Source: SIG587 sp045531585
GTDB taxonomy: Bacteria; Bacillota; Clostridia; Oscillospirales; Acutalibacteraceae
DNA length: 35,767 bases
Reading direction: 5' to 3'
NCBI GenBank assembly: GCA_045531585.1
Contig: JAZSEH010000004.1
Location: forward strand, 1 to 35,767
The position numbers were made by a program, and so were the translations under genes. Below, in pieces: positions 24,738 through 33,399 of the stretch. The stretch's first letter is position 1, and every line of letters begins with the position of its first letter. The notes under the pieces were generated by a model. That model had not been told where the DNA came from, did not search any database, and saw nothing but the letters and a program-made list of their open reading frames with translations.

Positions 24738-24775
24738 ATAGGTGCATACAAAGGATATGCGCCTATATTTTTTTT
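24738..24775 (+). terminator. Terminator after the catabolic operon
   Basis: ATAGGTGCATA (24738-24748), 7-nt loop, TATGCGCCTAT (24756-24766) with one G-T pair, then A and eight T residues. It separates the Etf gene from trxA. Confidence 0.8.
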
Positions 24776-24793
24776 AAAGAGGGATGTGTAAAA

Positions 24794-25102
24794 ATGTCAG
24801 TTTTAAAAGTAACTAAGGAAAATTTTACCGAAATTCTAAAAAGTGATAAAAAGGTACTAATAGATTTTTATGCCGATTGGTGCGGCCCCTGCCGTATGGT
24901 ATCCCCCTTGGTTGACCAGATAGCGGAGGAAAACCCACAGTATCTTGTTGCAAAGGTTAACGTGGATGAGCAGCCCGAGCTTTCCGCAGAATTTAACGTT
25001 TCAAGCATACCTATGCTTGTTGTTATGAAAAATGGTGAGGTGATCGGCACCGCCCTTGGTGCCAGACCTAAGCCCCAAATTCTTGCCCTTTTAGAGGACT
25101 AA
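24794..25102 (+). CDS. trxA: Thioredoxin
   Basis: A 102-residue protein of standard length with the redox motif WCGPC (C30 and C33), the cis-proline segment 'SSIPMLVV' and 'VDEQPELSAEFNVSS'. It reduces protein disulfides in the cytoplasm and is recharged by the thioredoxin reductase encoded three nt downstream. Ribosome binding site AGAGGGA. It is probably expressed from its own promoter rather than with the sugar operon, given the terminator at 24738. Confidence 0.96.
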   Translation: MSVLKVTKENFTEILKSDKKVLIDFYADWCGPCRMVSPLVDQIAEENPQYLVAKVNVDEQPELSAEFNVSSIPMLVVMKNGEVIGTALGARPKPQILALLED

Positions 25103-25105
25103 AAA

Positions 25106-26020
25106 ATGTCACATATTTATGATACCGTAATTTTAGGCGGTGGCCCTGCAGGGTACACCGCGGCGCTTTATGCCGCCAGAGCAGGTCTTGACATACTGCT
25201 TATCGAAAAAATGGCTCCGGGTGGACAAATGACCCTTACGGGAGATATTGATAACTATCCCGGCTTTGACGAGGGGATAGACGGATTTACCCTTGGAATG
25301 AAAATGCAGCAGGGCGCTGAGCGTTTTGGAGCCAAAACCGAATACGCTGAGGTTTTAGAGGTTGATTTTTCACAGCAGTTAAAAAAAATAATCACCACAA
25401 GCGGTGAGCTTTTTTCCAAAACCGTTATAATAGCCACGGGAGCCGACCCAAGAAGGCTTGGCCTCTCAAAGGAGGAAGAGCTTTTAGGTAAGGGTGTGCA
25501 TTATTGCGCCCACTGTGACGGAAGATTTTATAAAGATAAAGTCGTAACAGTTGTGGGCGGCGGCAACTCCGCCGCGGCGGATGCCCTTTACCTTTCACGC
25601 CTTGCAAAAAAGGTGTATCTTATACACCGAAGGGATACCCTGAGGGCAACTAAAATTTATCACGAGCCACTTATGAAAGCAGAAAACGTTGAGTTTGTAT
25701 GGAACAGCACGGTGGATGGGCTTGAGGCCGACCAAAGGCTTACAGGTGTTAACATTAAAAACACCAAAACAGGACAGATAAGCTCCATAATCTGTGACGG
25801 TGTTTTTATAAGCATCGGCAGAAATCCCACTACACAGTTTTTAAAGGGTGCGGTGGCATTGGTTGAAAAGGGCTATATAGTTGCGGATGAATCCACGAAA
25901 ACCAACGTGGAGGGTGTATTTGCCGTAGGTGATGTACGCACCAAGGCTCTGCGTCAGGTGGTTACCGCCGCCGCAGACGGCGCTGTTGCAGTGCATTATA
26001 TTGAGGAATATTTGGGGTAA
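25106..26020 (+). CDS. trxB: Thioredoxin reductase
   Basis: A 304-residue flavoenzyme. It has the FAD motif 'GGGPAGYTAALYAARAG' near the start, the redox pair C134-A-H-C137 followed by D138 (most relatives have CATC), the NADPH motif 'VVGGGNSAAADAL' and the C-terminal 'VFAVGDVRTKALRQVVTAAA'. It moves electrons from NADPH to thioredoxin, completing the trxAB pair. Length and domain order are normal. Starts three nt after the trxA stop, with GAGGAC upstream. Confidence 0.95.
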   Translation: MSHIYDTVILGGGPAGYTAALYAARAGLDILLIEKMAPGGQMTLTGDIDNYPGFDEGIDGFTLGMKMQQGAERFGAKTEYAEVLEVDFSQQLKKIITTSGELFSKTVIIATGADPRRLGLSKEEELLGKGVHYCAHCDGRFYKDKVVTVVGGGNSAAADALYLSRLAKKVYLIHRRDTLRATKIYHEPLMKAENVEFVWNSTVDGLEADQRLTGVNIKNTKTGQISSIICDGVFISIGRNPTTQFLKGAVALVEKGYIVADESTKTNVEGVFAVGDVRTKALRQVVTAAADGAVAVHYIEEYLG

Positions 26021-26021
26021 T

Positions 26022-26318
26022 TTCAATAAAACCGCTTATACCGAAACTTATGCAGCAATTGCAATGGTTTTCTTCTGCCGTAGAATGTTAGAGCTTACTG
26101 GAGAGTCAAAATACGCTGATATAATTGAAAAGGAAATTTATGACGACCATTTTGGAGCAAATGTTATTATTGCTGAGGGCTTTAAAAAGATAAACAGCGG
26201 CCTTTACACAAAATATGATAAAAACAATTTTGAAAAAACAAGGCTTAAATTTATACCCTACTTTGGCTTTGCTAACCGAGGGGAAACCGATATGCAGGTA
26301 TTTGTAAAGGTGAAATAA
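26022..26318 (+). pseudogene. Remnant of a GH127 beta-L-arabinofuranosidase-like gene
   Basis: About 98 codons with no start codon of their own, joined directly to the end of trxB in another frame. The first part, 'AYTETYAAIAMVFFCRRMLE' with 'GESKYADIIEKEIYD', matches the middle of GH127/DUF1680 enzymes, and the last part, 'LKFIPYFGFANRGETDMQVF', matches their C-terminal end. The region between these in intact enzymes (several hundred residues, with the cysteine/zinc catalytic site) is missing. The gene is thus truncated at the 5' side and internally deleted. It ends at the shared terminator. Family match is from motif memory. Confidence 0.75.
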
Positions 26319-26355
26319 AAAAAGCGCATCTTCCAATTTGGAAGATGCGCTTTTT
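26319..26355. terminator. Bidirectional terminator between convergent units
   Basis: 18-bp inverted repeat AAAAAGCGCATCTTCCAA / TTGGAAGATGCGCTTTTT around a central T. A- and T-tracts on both sides make it work for the trxB/GH127 side and for the minus-strand operon ending at 26358. Confidence 0.9.
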
Positions 26356-26357
26356 GT

Positions 26358-28364
26358 TTAACTTAATTTTTTGGGCTTGCCTATACTTTCGTAGAAGCGT
26401 TCGGCGATTTTCTTTTCTTCATCGGTAAGCTCATCGCGATATTCAATATCCTTGAACCTATCGTAGGTATAGTAATTAAGGCCCATATTATTTATGGTCC
26501 ACATCATCTCTTTATCGTCAAGAGGTAATGCTTCGTGACCGGGGAAGGTCACGTATCTATTGCATCCGGGGAAGGCAAGATGCTCGTAGGTGCCCACACC
26601 GTAGCCGTGATAAGGACGGATAATAACTCCACGCTCCATAAGAGCTTTAAGCTTATCAAAGTGGGTGGTGTAAATGTCTCTTGGCAGGCAGTTTTCCTTT
26701 GCACAGATTCCTGCCGCAAAGCCAACAACCTCACCTAAAACACCAAGAGTTCTCATAACGCGAACACAGGAGAAGGCAACGTGGGTGGTGGAAACAATTC
26801 GTCCGCCAAGGAACAGGTTTGAAATATCTTTAGAATAAAGTGCACGGTAGGGCACGGGATAGTGCTTGCCAATGCCGCGGTGAACGGCACAGGAGCGGAA
26901 GGGCTCCGGGAACAGCTTCATATTTCGGGGATCGGGGAAATGAATATCAATATCCCAGGTCATAGAAGCGGTGCCATCTTCATAAAGAACGTGATTCTCG
27001 ATATCATTCTCGGTAATAACAAGATCACCCTTAACGCGGTAGCTTTCACGTTTGCCGCCAAGGGGGGATACCCACTTGAGATAACGGTGAGCATATCTTT
27101 CCTTTTGGGAGTAACGGTTCTTAAGGAAGGACCAGTTACCGAAAATGGTCATAAGTGAGTAGTCACGGATGTACTCGGTTTCGTCAGCCATATCTCTGTA
27201 CTGGCCAACCTCCCATTCCCAGTCACCGCCGAATACCTTGTAGCTGCGCTCCTCGTCAAACTCAATACCCCAATCAATATCAGGGAAGGTATCAAGTTCC
27301 TGCGTTTCGCCTGAGTGCCAGGTAATGGTCATACCCATAACCTGATTGTCGGCCTCAATGGGAGCAAGCTGCTCGTTATACTCGCTTCTTGCCTCTCGGC
27401 CATACATAACCTCGGCACCGCCAAGACGCGCAAGCACTGCATCACCGGTACAGTCGGCAAACAGCTTGCCGCGGTACTTCTTCATTTTACCTGTGTAGAT
27501 GTTTTTAACGGTAACCGATACTATCTTGTCTCCGTCCTTCTCAAGGTCAATAACGCGCTCATTAAGGGAAAGGGTGTATTTACCTTTTGCCCATTGTCTT
27601 GCCGCCCAGAAGGCGTTGGCTTTTCGGTCATCCTCATAAACGTGGTTGGCAAAGGAGCCGGGCGAGCCGAAAATGGGGGAAATATCCTGAAGCATATTAC
27701 CAAGGTTGGGATAAGGCTGGGAGCGAATCTGTCCGCCAAGACCTACCTTAATCTCAGAGCTGTTACAGCCGCCAAGTACGGGACGGTCCTGAATCATACA
27801 AACGTGAATACCTTCGCGGATTGCAGTAAGGGCAAGACAGGTACCTGCTATACCGCCACCGCAAACAATAAGGTCGTAGAAAGTTTCGTCCTCCTCCACG
27901 GTAAGGTCACAAACCTCACGGCGGAATTCCTCGGTATTTTCGGGGATGTCCTTTTCGTCGGTGGTAAGGTAAATGGCATCACAACGTCCGTTAAAGCCGG
28001 TAAGGTCGCAAAGGGATAGCTTAATCTTTTTGTCGCCCTCAAGCTCTAAGGCGCCTGCATACTGCCAGTCCCAAGCCTCGCCGTTGTTACCAAGGGTATT
28101 TTCAAAATAGGTATCGTCCACCTTGATTTTAAATATACCGGGGGCTGTGCCGCGCTTCCACACGGCAGTCCAGTCACGGGTACGGGCATAGGCGTACCAT
28201 TTTCCACCCTCGGGCAGGGTAATCCAGGTAGTGGCGTCAGGTACGGGAACACCCATACCGTGAGCCATTACGTAGGAGGAGCCCATAATGTTCATAGACT
28301 GCTGATCAACTACCCAGCCGCCTAAATTACTAAAGCTTTCAGCCTCAATAAATAATCTTGCCAT
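26358..28364 (-). CDS. Large FAD-dependent oxidoreductase with N-terminal beta-sandwich-like extension
   Basis: A 668-residue protein. Residues 1-140 form an extension ('FIEAESFSNLGGWVVDQQSM', 'WITLPEGGKWYAYARTRDW') that looks like a carbohydrate-binding-type beta-sandwich. From about 163 it is a FAD_oxidored family flavoprotein: dinucleotide motif 'DLIVCGGGIAGTCLALTAIR' and 'GGCNSSEIKVGLGGQ', then 'LFADCTGDAVLARLGGAEV' and 'LFLGGRIVSTTHVAFSCVRV'. No signal peptide, so cytoplasmic. Related proteins occur in sugar and polysaccharide loci but their reactions are mostly unknown; a hydroxyl oxidation on a sugar or glycoside is a reasonable guess. Last gene of the minus operon, ribosome binding site AAAGGAG. 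Confidence 0.8.
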   Translation of the reverse strand: MARLFIEAESFSNLGGWVVDQQSMNIMGSSYVMAHGMGVPVPDATTWITLPEGGKWYAYARTRDWTAVWKRGTAPGIFKIKVDDTYFENTLGNNGEAWDWQYAGALELEGDKKIKLSLCDLTGFNGRCDAIYLTTDEKDIPENTEEFRREVCDLTVEEDETFYDLIVCGGGIAGTCLALTAIREGIHVCMIQDRPVLGGCNSSEIKVGLGGQIRSQPYPNLGNMLQDISPIFGSPGSFANHVYEDDRKANAFWAARQWAKGKYTLSLNERVIDLEKDGDKIVSVTVKNIYTGKMKKYRGKLFADCTGDAVLARLGGAEVMYGREARSEYNEQLAPIEADNQVMGMTITWHSGETQELDTFPDIDWGIEFDEERSYKVFGGDWEWEVGQYRDMADETEYIRDYSLMTIFGNWSFLKNRYSQKERYAHRYLKWVSPLGGKRESYRVKGDLVITENDIENHVLYEDGTASMTWDIDIHFPDPRNMKLFPEPFRSCAVHRGIGKHYPVPYRALYSKDISNLFLGGRIVSTTHVAFSCVRVMRTLGVLGEVVGFAAGICAKENCLPRDIYTTHFDKLKALMERGVIIRPYHGYGVGTYEHLAFPGCNRYVTFPGHEALPLDDKEMMWTINNMGLNYYTYDRFKDIEYRDELTDEEKKIAERFYESIGKPKKLS

Positions 28365-28402
28365 TTAAAGTCACTCCTTTAAAACGGGGAAATAATCACC
28401 TA

Positions 28403-29107
28403 TTAGAGGGGGCAGATTTCCTTGTCAATACCAAATACGGTAACGTCCTCAACAACAGCGCGCTGGGGAAGGTTGCAAACGTAAAGAATGGTATCTGCAA
28501 TATCCTCGGTCTTGAGCCAGTCGGTGGTCTCGTCAACGCCGGAAGCCTTCTGGAAGCCTGTGCTTGCAGAGGAGGGGATTATGCAGGTAACACGAACGTT
28601 GTGGGGCTTAAGCTCAAGATAAAGACCCTTGGAGAAGTTAAGCACGCCTGCCTTTGCAGCGGCGTAGGTGGTCCAGGTGGGCCAGCACTGACGGGCACAG
28701 ATAGAGGACATATTGATAATAGTACCGGTTTTCTGAGCCTTGAACTGATTTGCAAACTGACGGCAACCGTAGATAACGGAGTTCAGGTTTAATTTGATAA
28801 TGCTGTCAATCTCTTCAATGGTCTGGTCAGCAACCTCTTTAATAGAGAGTCCTGCGCCTGCGTTGTTGATAAGAATATCAACGCGGCCGTACTTATCCAT
28901 AACGGCATTAAAGAGCTTTTCCCAATCTGCAGGAACGGTAACGTCCATAACAACGGTCATAGCACCGCCGATTTCTGCACAAGCCTCATTAAGCTGAGCC
29001 TCGTTGTTGGAGGTCATAACAACGGTATCGCCGTTTTTAATAAATGCCTTTGCGGTAGCCTTTCCGTAACCGCTGGATGCGCCTGTGATAACAACAATTC
29101 TTGACAT
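28403..29107 (-). CDS. Short-chain dehydrogenase/reductase
   Basis: A 234-residue classical SDR. It has the cofactor motif 'TGASSGYGKATA', 'NNAGAG', the catalytic serine in 'INMSSICARQ' and YAAAK as the Y-x-x-x-K pair. A Rossmann enzyme using NAD(P), it likely interconverts an alcohol and a ketone of a sugar or polyol. It is one of two SDRs in this operon, 38 nt before the FAD oxidoreductase. Ribosome binding site AAAGGAG. Substrate unknown. Confidence 0.9.
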   Translation of the reverse strand: MSRIVVITGASSGYGKATAKAFIKNGDTVVMTSNNEAQLNEACAEIGGAMTVVMDVTVPADWEKLFNAVMDKYGRVDILINNAGAGLSIKEVADQTIEEIDSIIKLNLNSVIYGCRQFANQFKAQKTGTIINMSSICARQCWPTWTTYAAAKAGVLNFSKGLYLELKPHNVRVTCIIPSSASTGFQKASGVDETTDWLKTEDIADTILYVCNLPQRAVVEDVTVFGIDKEICPL

Positions 29108-29126
29108 AATTTTTTCTCCTTTAAAT

Positions 29127-30146
29127 TTATTTATTTAATAAGAAACGGGTAAATTTACCGTCTAAGTGGTCAATCATACCTGCACAAAGCAGTTTGGGTG
29201 TGTTAAGGAAGGCATCCTTACTGCCGCCTGCCATATGGGGGGTAAGAGTAACGTTGGGAAGGGTAACAAGGGGATAATCAACCGGTGGGGGCTCAACGTC
29301 AAATACGTCAAGGGCGGCACCGGCAATTTTACCTTCCTTAAGAACCTCATAAAGAGCCTTTTCATCAACAAGACCCGAACGGGAGGTGTTGATAAGGTAG
29401 GCGGTGGGCTTCATAAGGGCAAGCTGGTCCTTGCCGATCATACGCTCGTTATCCTTGGTGAGACGGGCGTGAAGGGAAACGAAATCACTTTCCTTCATAA
29501 GTGTCTCAAGGTCTACAAGGTTAATATCGTCGCCCTTATAGTAGGGGTCGTAAACCAGAACGTTTACGTCAAAGCCCGAAAGCTTCTTGGCAACAAGGCG
29601 GCCTATTTCGCCGTAGCCTACAAGACCAACGGTCTTGCCTGTAAAATCAGGAATAGAGTCGCTGTTGGGATAGGTGCGAATCCACTCGCCGTTCTTAATA
29701 CCGTAGTGACCGCGGGCAATGTTTCTTGCTTCGCTAATCATAACGCCTACCGCAAAATCACTAACGGCGTGGGCGTTACGGCCAACGGTGTTAAATACCT
29801 TAATGCCTTTTTCTGCGGCATACTCAAAGTTAACGTTTTCATAGCCTGCACGAAGAACGCCTATGTACTTAAGGTTCTTACAGTTATCAATAAGCCATTT
29901 ACCAACAGGGAAGAACTGGGTGATTATAATATCGGCATCCTTAACAGCCTCATAAATATAATCGGGAACCTGAATTTCCTCTCTGCCGCCCTGCTCAACA
30001 AGCAGGTTTATATTCTGCAGTTCATCAAAGCCCTTAAGCTGCCACTCAACGGTGGAAACCTCAATGCCCTTATCGGCAAGGGGGGCCATACCCTTTTCAA
30101 TATATTCGCAGGGGATAAATAAATCACCAATACCAACTAATTTCAT
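29127..30146 (-). CDS. D-isomer-specific 2-hydroxyacid dehydrogenase
   Basis: A 339-residue NAD-dependent enzyme of the phosphoglycerate/hydroxypyruvate dehydrogenase family. The NAD motif is 'GLVGYGEIGRLVAKKL'. The catalytic triad is likely the arginine in 'SLHARLTKDN', a glutamate in 'VFDVEPPPVDYP' and the histidine in 'LTPHMAGGS'. It reduces a 2-keto acid to a D-2-hydroxy acid or the reverse. In this operon it may use an acid made after the aldolase step, or rebalance NADH. No ACT domain follows, so a serine-pathway role is unlikely. Ribosome binding site AAGGGGGA. Confidence 0.92.
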   Translation of the reverse strand: MKLVGIGDLFIPCEYIEKGMAPLADKGIEVSTVEWQLKGFDELQNINLLVEQGGREEIQVPDYIYEAVKDADIIITQFFPVGKWLIDNCKNLKYIGVLRAGYENVNFEYAAEKGIKVFNTVGRNAHAVSDFAVGVMISEARNIARGHYGIKNGEWIRTYPNSDSIPDFTGKTVGLVGYGEIGRLVAKKLSGFDVNVLVYDPYYKGDDINLVDLETLMKESDFVSLHARLTKDNERMIGKDQLALMKPTAYLINTSRSGLVDEKALYEVLKEGKIAGAALDVFDVEPPPVDYPLVTLPNVTLTPHMAGGSKDAFLNTPKLLCAGMIDHLDGKFTRFLLNK

Positions 30147-30164
30147 TGTCTTTTCCCCCTTGAA

Positions 30165-31052
30165 TTATACTCTGCCGTTGGAGCCGAAGGTGCGAATCTT
30201 ATTGCGGATAACCTCGCGCATACGCTCGTTAGCGGTCTCATATACGTAGATGGGCCACATGGACATATTCTGAATGTCATTAAGCTTATCCTTAAGGCCT
30301 GTGTTAAGGCCGTTAAGAACCTCAGAATAGATGTTAATCTTGGTGATACCAAGCTCAATGGCCTTTTTAACCTGATCGTCGGGAGTGCCCGAGCCGCCGT
30401 GGAGAACAAGGGGGCTCTTGCTTATCTTATTTATCTCATCAAGACGGTCAAGACGAAGGGTGGGGGTGCTGCGGTATACACCGTGAGCGGTACCAACTGC
30501 TACCGCAAGGGCATCAACGTCGGTAATCTCAATAAACTTCTCAACCTCTTTGGGATCGGTAAGACTATCCTCAGGATTCTCCTCCTTAGCCTCGGTGTTG
30601 CCAAGTAAAGCATCCTCGCCAGTGCCTGCAATGGCGTCGCAAACGTGACCAAGCTCGGCCTCAACGCTTACGCCCTTGGCATGAGCCATATCAACAACAA
30701 TCTTTGTGTTTTCGGCGTTCTTCTCAAAGGGAAGCACACTGCCGTCATACATAACCGAGGTAAAGCCGTTATCAATAGCTTCTTTAATGTCGGCAAAATC
30801 GGTAGCGTGGTCAAGATGAATACAAACGGGAACGGTATAGCTCTTGGCAGCCTCGTTAAGCATAGCGGTAATAAAGCCAATGCCTTTATTCTGCATATCG
30901 GGCTTTAAGCACATGAACAGGGCGGGAGAGCGCTCCTCCTCACATACGTCAATGACCGCTTTGATCATTTCATAGTTGCTTACGTCAAAAGCAGGAATAG
31001 CGTACTTCTTTGCTCTTGCGTCGGCAAGCATTTCCTTCATTGTTACTAACAT
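30165..31052 (-). CDS. Class II ketose-bisphosphate aldolase family protein
   Basis: A 295-residue zinc aldolase, a paralogue of the one at 17674. 'CIHLDHATD' holds the catalytic aspartate and a zinc histidine; 'EAELGHV', 'GTAHGVY', 'VLHGGSGTP' and 'KINIYSEV' are in the expected order. A segment near 'GTGEDALLGNTEAKEENPED' makes a loop longer than in the other copy. It splits a phosphorylated ketose to DHAP and an aldehyde; the FGGY kinase first in this operon could supply the substrate. Ribosome binding site AAAGGAGCG. Exact sugar unknown. Confidence 0.9.
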   Translation of the reverse strand: MLVTMKEMLADARAKKYAIPAFDVSNYEMIKAVIDVCEEERSPALFMCLKPDMQNKGIGFITAMLNEAAKSYTVPVCIHLDHATDFADIKEAIDNGFTSVMYDGSVLPFEKNAENTKIVVDMAHAKGVSVEAELGHVCDAIAGTGEDALLGNTEAKEENPEDSLTDPKEVEKFIEITDVDALAVAVGTAHGVYRSTPTLRLDRLDEINKISKSPLVLHGGSGTPDDQVKKAIELGITKINIYSEVLNGLNTGLKDKLNDIQNMSMWPIYVYETANERMREVIRNKIRTFGSNGRV

Positions 31053-31094
31053 AATTTTTCGCTCCTTTATAATTCAACCTTTCGGTTTTATTAA

Positions 31095-31835
31095 CTATCT
31101 CATCAGCATACCGCCGGTAACGTCCATTGTGGCACCGGTGATATAATCGGATTGATTTGAACAAAGATAAAGCACAGCGGCGGCAACCTCGCTTGCATCG
31201 GCAATGCGGCGCAGGGGAATACGCTCTAAATAACTGTCCTCACGCTCACTTAAAGCATCCTTATTCATAGGTGTGCGCATCATACCGGGGGCAACTGCAT
31301 TTACATTGATGCCCATAGGCGCAACCTCACGGGCAAGAGAAATTGTAAAGCCCACAAGACCCGATTTTGATGCGGCATAGTGTGCGTGACCCGAGGTGGA
31401 GCCGTGGAAGGCCGCCTGACTTACCATATTAACGATTTTACCCTTCTTGCCCTTTTCCATCCAACGTTTTACCGTATTTCGGCAAAGAATAAAGGGTGCA
31501 ATAAGATTTATGTCGAGGGTCTTTTTAAATGCCTCAACGCTCATTTCCTTAACGTAGGCGGTGGGCCATATTCCTGCATTGTTTACAAGAATATCAATGT
31601 CACCTGCATCCTGTGAAAGCTTTTCAACTGCTGCTGCATCGGATAAATCCGCGGTTAAATAACTGCAGCCATTTCCCAGCTCCTCCACATTGGCCTTGAG
31701 CATATCCTCCTTAAAGCCGATGTCGTGCAAAATTACCTTGGCGCCCTCATTAGCAAAGCACTTGGCAATAGCCTTTCCGCAACCGTCTGCCGCACCTGTA
31801 ACAAGCACGGTCTTTCCTTTTAGTCCGTAATCCAT
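31095..31835 (-). CDS. Short-chain dehydrogenase/reductase, FabG-like
   Basis: About 246 residues from the ATG at 31835, eight nt from AAGGAG; the ATG at 31841 is only two nt away. Motifs are 'VTGAADGCGKAIAKCF', 'NNAGIW', serine in 'VNMVSQAAFHG', 'YAASK' and 'PGMMRTPMN', ending 'YITGATMDVTGGM' as in FabG-type sugar dehydrogenases. It likely oxidises a polyol or reduces a ketose with NAD(P). Second gene of the operon, 20 nt after the kinase stop. Confidence 0.92.
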   Translation of the reverse strand: MDYGLKGKTVLVTGAADGCGKAIAKCFANEGAKVILHDIGFKEDMLKANVEELGNGCSYLTADLSDAAAVEKLSQDAGDIDILVNNAGIWPTAYVKEMSVEAFKKTLDINLIAPFILCRNTVKRWMEKGKKGKIVNMVSQAAFHGSTSGHAHYAASKSGLVGFTISLAREVAPMGINVNAVAPGMMRTPMNKDALSEREDSYLERIPLRRIADASEVAAAVLYLCSNQSDYITGATMDVTGGMLMR

Positions 31836-31855
31836 ACTCATATCTCCTTAGAATT

Positions 31856-33268
31856 TTAGCCTAACTTATTTACAGCCTCTTTAAAAAGCTGGAATTTATG
31901 TTTGTAATAGTCGGTGGCGCGCGGTTTGTAGCAACGCTGCACCTCCACCATAGCCTTGGCGGCATCGGACACGTTTTTGTGCAAGCCTGCCGCTACCGAG
32001 CCTATTATGGCGCCGCCCAGAGCACCTGTCTGTGACTGGGAGGTGGTGTATATCTCAAGACCTGTGCAATCGGCAAACATATGGCAGAAAACGCTACTGT
32101 TTGCGGCACCGCCCGTAAGCACGGCGCTATCATACACAATACCCGCTTTTTTCAACTTTTCAAGACGGTAGGTGTGGTCAAAAACAATACCCTCAAACAC
32201 GGCGCGGAGCATATCCTTGTAGGTGTGGTCGGCCTTAAGACCTATAAAGCTGCCGCTTATGTTTATATCCATAGGTGTGTAAATGTAGGGCAGATACAAA
32301 AGCGTAGGGTCACCCGGTTGCTTTTCCACTATCTCATCGGCCTGACGGTAGGTAATATCCCTCAGCACGTTTTTGGTAAACCATTCAAGGTTGGTACAGC
32401 TTGTGGGTGCCGAATCAATGCACATATATTCACTGGGGTAGGAGAAGTTACAGCACTGCGTTATCTCCTTGCAGGAAACGGGGCCTTCAACCACTGCGCT
32501 GTTTATGCCCCAGGTGCCTGCTATTATACAGTACCTGCCCGGCTCGGTAACACCTGCACCAAGCATACAGCTGTTAACGTCAAACAAACCGCCTACAACC
32601 TGTGTTTTAACCGAAAGACCGCTTACCTTTGCAAATTTTTCGCTTACAGTACCAATGGTATCGGTGCAGTTGCAAAGGTCAGGCAGAATATCAATATGCC
32701 CGTCAAGGTCGTAAATTCTTAGAAGGTTTTCGTCATACTGTGCCGTTTTGCAGTTAAGCAGTCCTGCGGCAGAGGCATCGGTATAGTCGGTACAAATGCG
32801 CTCGGTAAGTATGTACTTTATAAGGTCCTTGCAGAAAAGTATCTTTCTTATCTTGGTGAAAAGCTCCGGCTTTTCATGCTTAATGTGTGAAAGTATTGCA
32901 AGGGGCTGTCCGCTCCAGGAGGATTGCAGGGTGATGGGGAAGGTGGAATCGGTTGGAGGGGTGTATTTTTTGCTTTCGGCATACATACTTGAAAAGCCAT
33001 AGGGCAGTATGCCGTTATCACCTATAAAATAAAGTCCGTTTCCGTGGCCCGAGGTGGAAACTGCCAGAATATCTTCAGGGTCTATTCCAGAGGACTTTAA
33101 AATATCGTCTATCAGGGTAACCACCGTTTTATGCAGAGCGGCGGTATTTATCTGGTTGCTTTTTCTCGGTGTATCAAGCTGGCTTTCAAAAAGCATTTTT
33201 CCCGTGCTTTCAAACAGCACAGCCTTGCTTTTGGTAAGTCCGCAGTCAATGGATAAAAAATACTTCAT
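31856..33268 (-). CDS. FGGY-family carbohydrate kinase, L-xylulokinase-like
   Basis: From the ATG at 33268 the protein has 470 residues. The ATG at 33283 would place the site GGGGAGG inside the gene; that site clearly serves 33268. N-terminus 'YFLSIDCGLTKSKAVLF', the family segment 'STSGHGNGLYFI' that I associate with L-xylulokinase/LyxK-like kinases, and the C-terminal 'VLTGGAANSSVFCHMFADCT'. It phosphorylates a ketose or polyol with ATP. First gene of the minus operon, so it may define the substrate for the aldolase. A TATAAT on the minus strand at 33304-33309 is the likely -10 box; no convincing -35 is seen. Confidence 0.88.
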   Translation of the reverse strand: MKYFLSIDCGLTKSKAVLFESTGKMLFESQLDTPRKSNQINTAALHKTVVTLIDDILKSSGIDPEDILAVSTSGHGNGLYFIGDNGILPYGFSSMYAESKKYTPPTDSTFPITLQSSWSGQPLAILSHIKHEKPELFTKIRKILFCKDLIKYILTERICTDYTDASAAGLLNCKTAQYDENLLRIYDLDGHIDILPDLCNCTDTIGTVSEKFAKVSGLSVKTQVVGGLFDVNSCMLGAGVTEPGRYCIIAGTWGINSAVVEGPVSCKEITQCCNFSYPSEYMCIDSAPTSCTNLEWFTKNVLRDITYRQADEIVEKQPGDPTLLYLPYIYTPMDINISGSFIGLKADHTYKDMLRAVFEGIVFDHTYRLEKLKKAGIVYDSAVLTGGAANSSVFCHMFADCTGLEIYTTSQSQTGALGGAIIGSVAAGLHKNVSDAAKAMVEVQRCYKPRATDYYKHKFQLFKEAVNKLG

Positions 33269-33303
33269 GCTATACCTCCCCATAGTTATCTCATTATGTC
33301 TTT

Positions 33304-33309
33304 ATTATA
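33304..33309 (-). promoter_or_regulatory. Candidate -10 box of the minus-strand catabolic operon
   Basis: TATAAT on the minus strand, preceded by TG, about 36 nt before the kinase start. The -35 region is a T-run without a match. Confidence 0.4.
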
Positions 33310-33356
33310 CAGCATAAAGCAAAAAAAAAATAGTAGATAAATCGCAAAATAACTAT

Positions 33357-33399
33357 AAAAAAATGCAAACCTGACAGGGTATCAGGCTTGCATTTTTTT
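33357..33399 (-). terminator. Terminator of the PocR-AraC gene
   Basis: AAAAATGCAAACCTGA (33359-33374) pairs with TCAGGCTTGCATTTTT (33382-33397), one mismatch, 7-nt loop. On the minus strand a run of seven T follows. It overlaps the gene's stop codon. Confidence 0.85.

Noticed and set aside
24738..24775. Riboswitch upstream of trxA
   Set aside because: Only one simple hairpin with a T-tract is present. There is no room for an aptamer between it and the Etf gene.
27315..28019. Long plus-strand frame inside the FAD oxidoreductase gene
   Set aside because: It is antisense to a well-supported gene, has no ribosome binding site and no recognisable protein motif. The same holds for the plus-strand frame at 29166-30122 inside the 2-hydroxyacid dehydrogenase gene.
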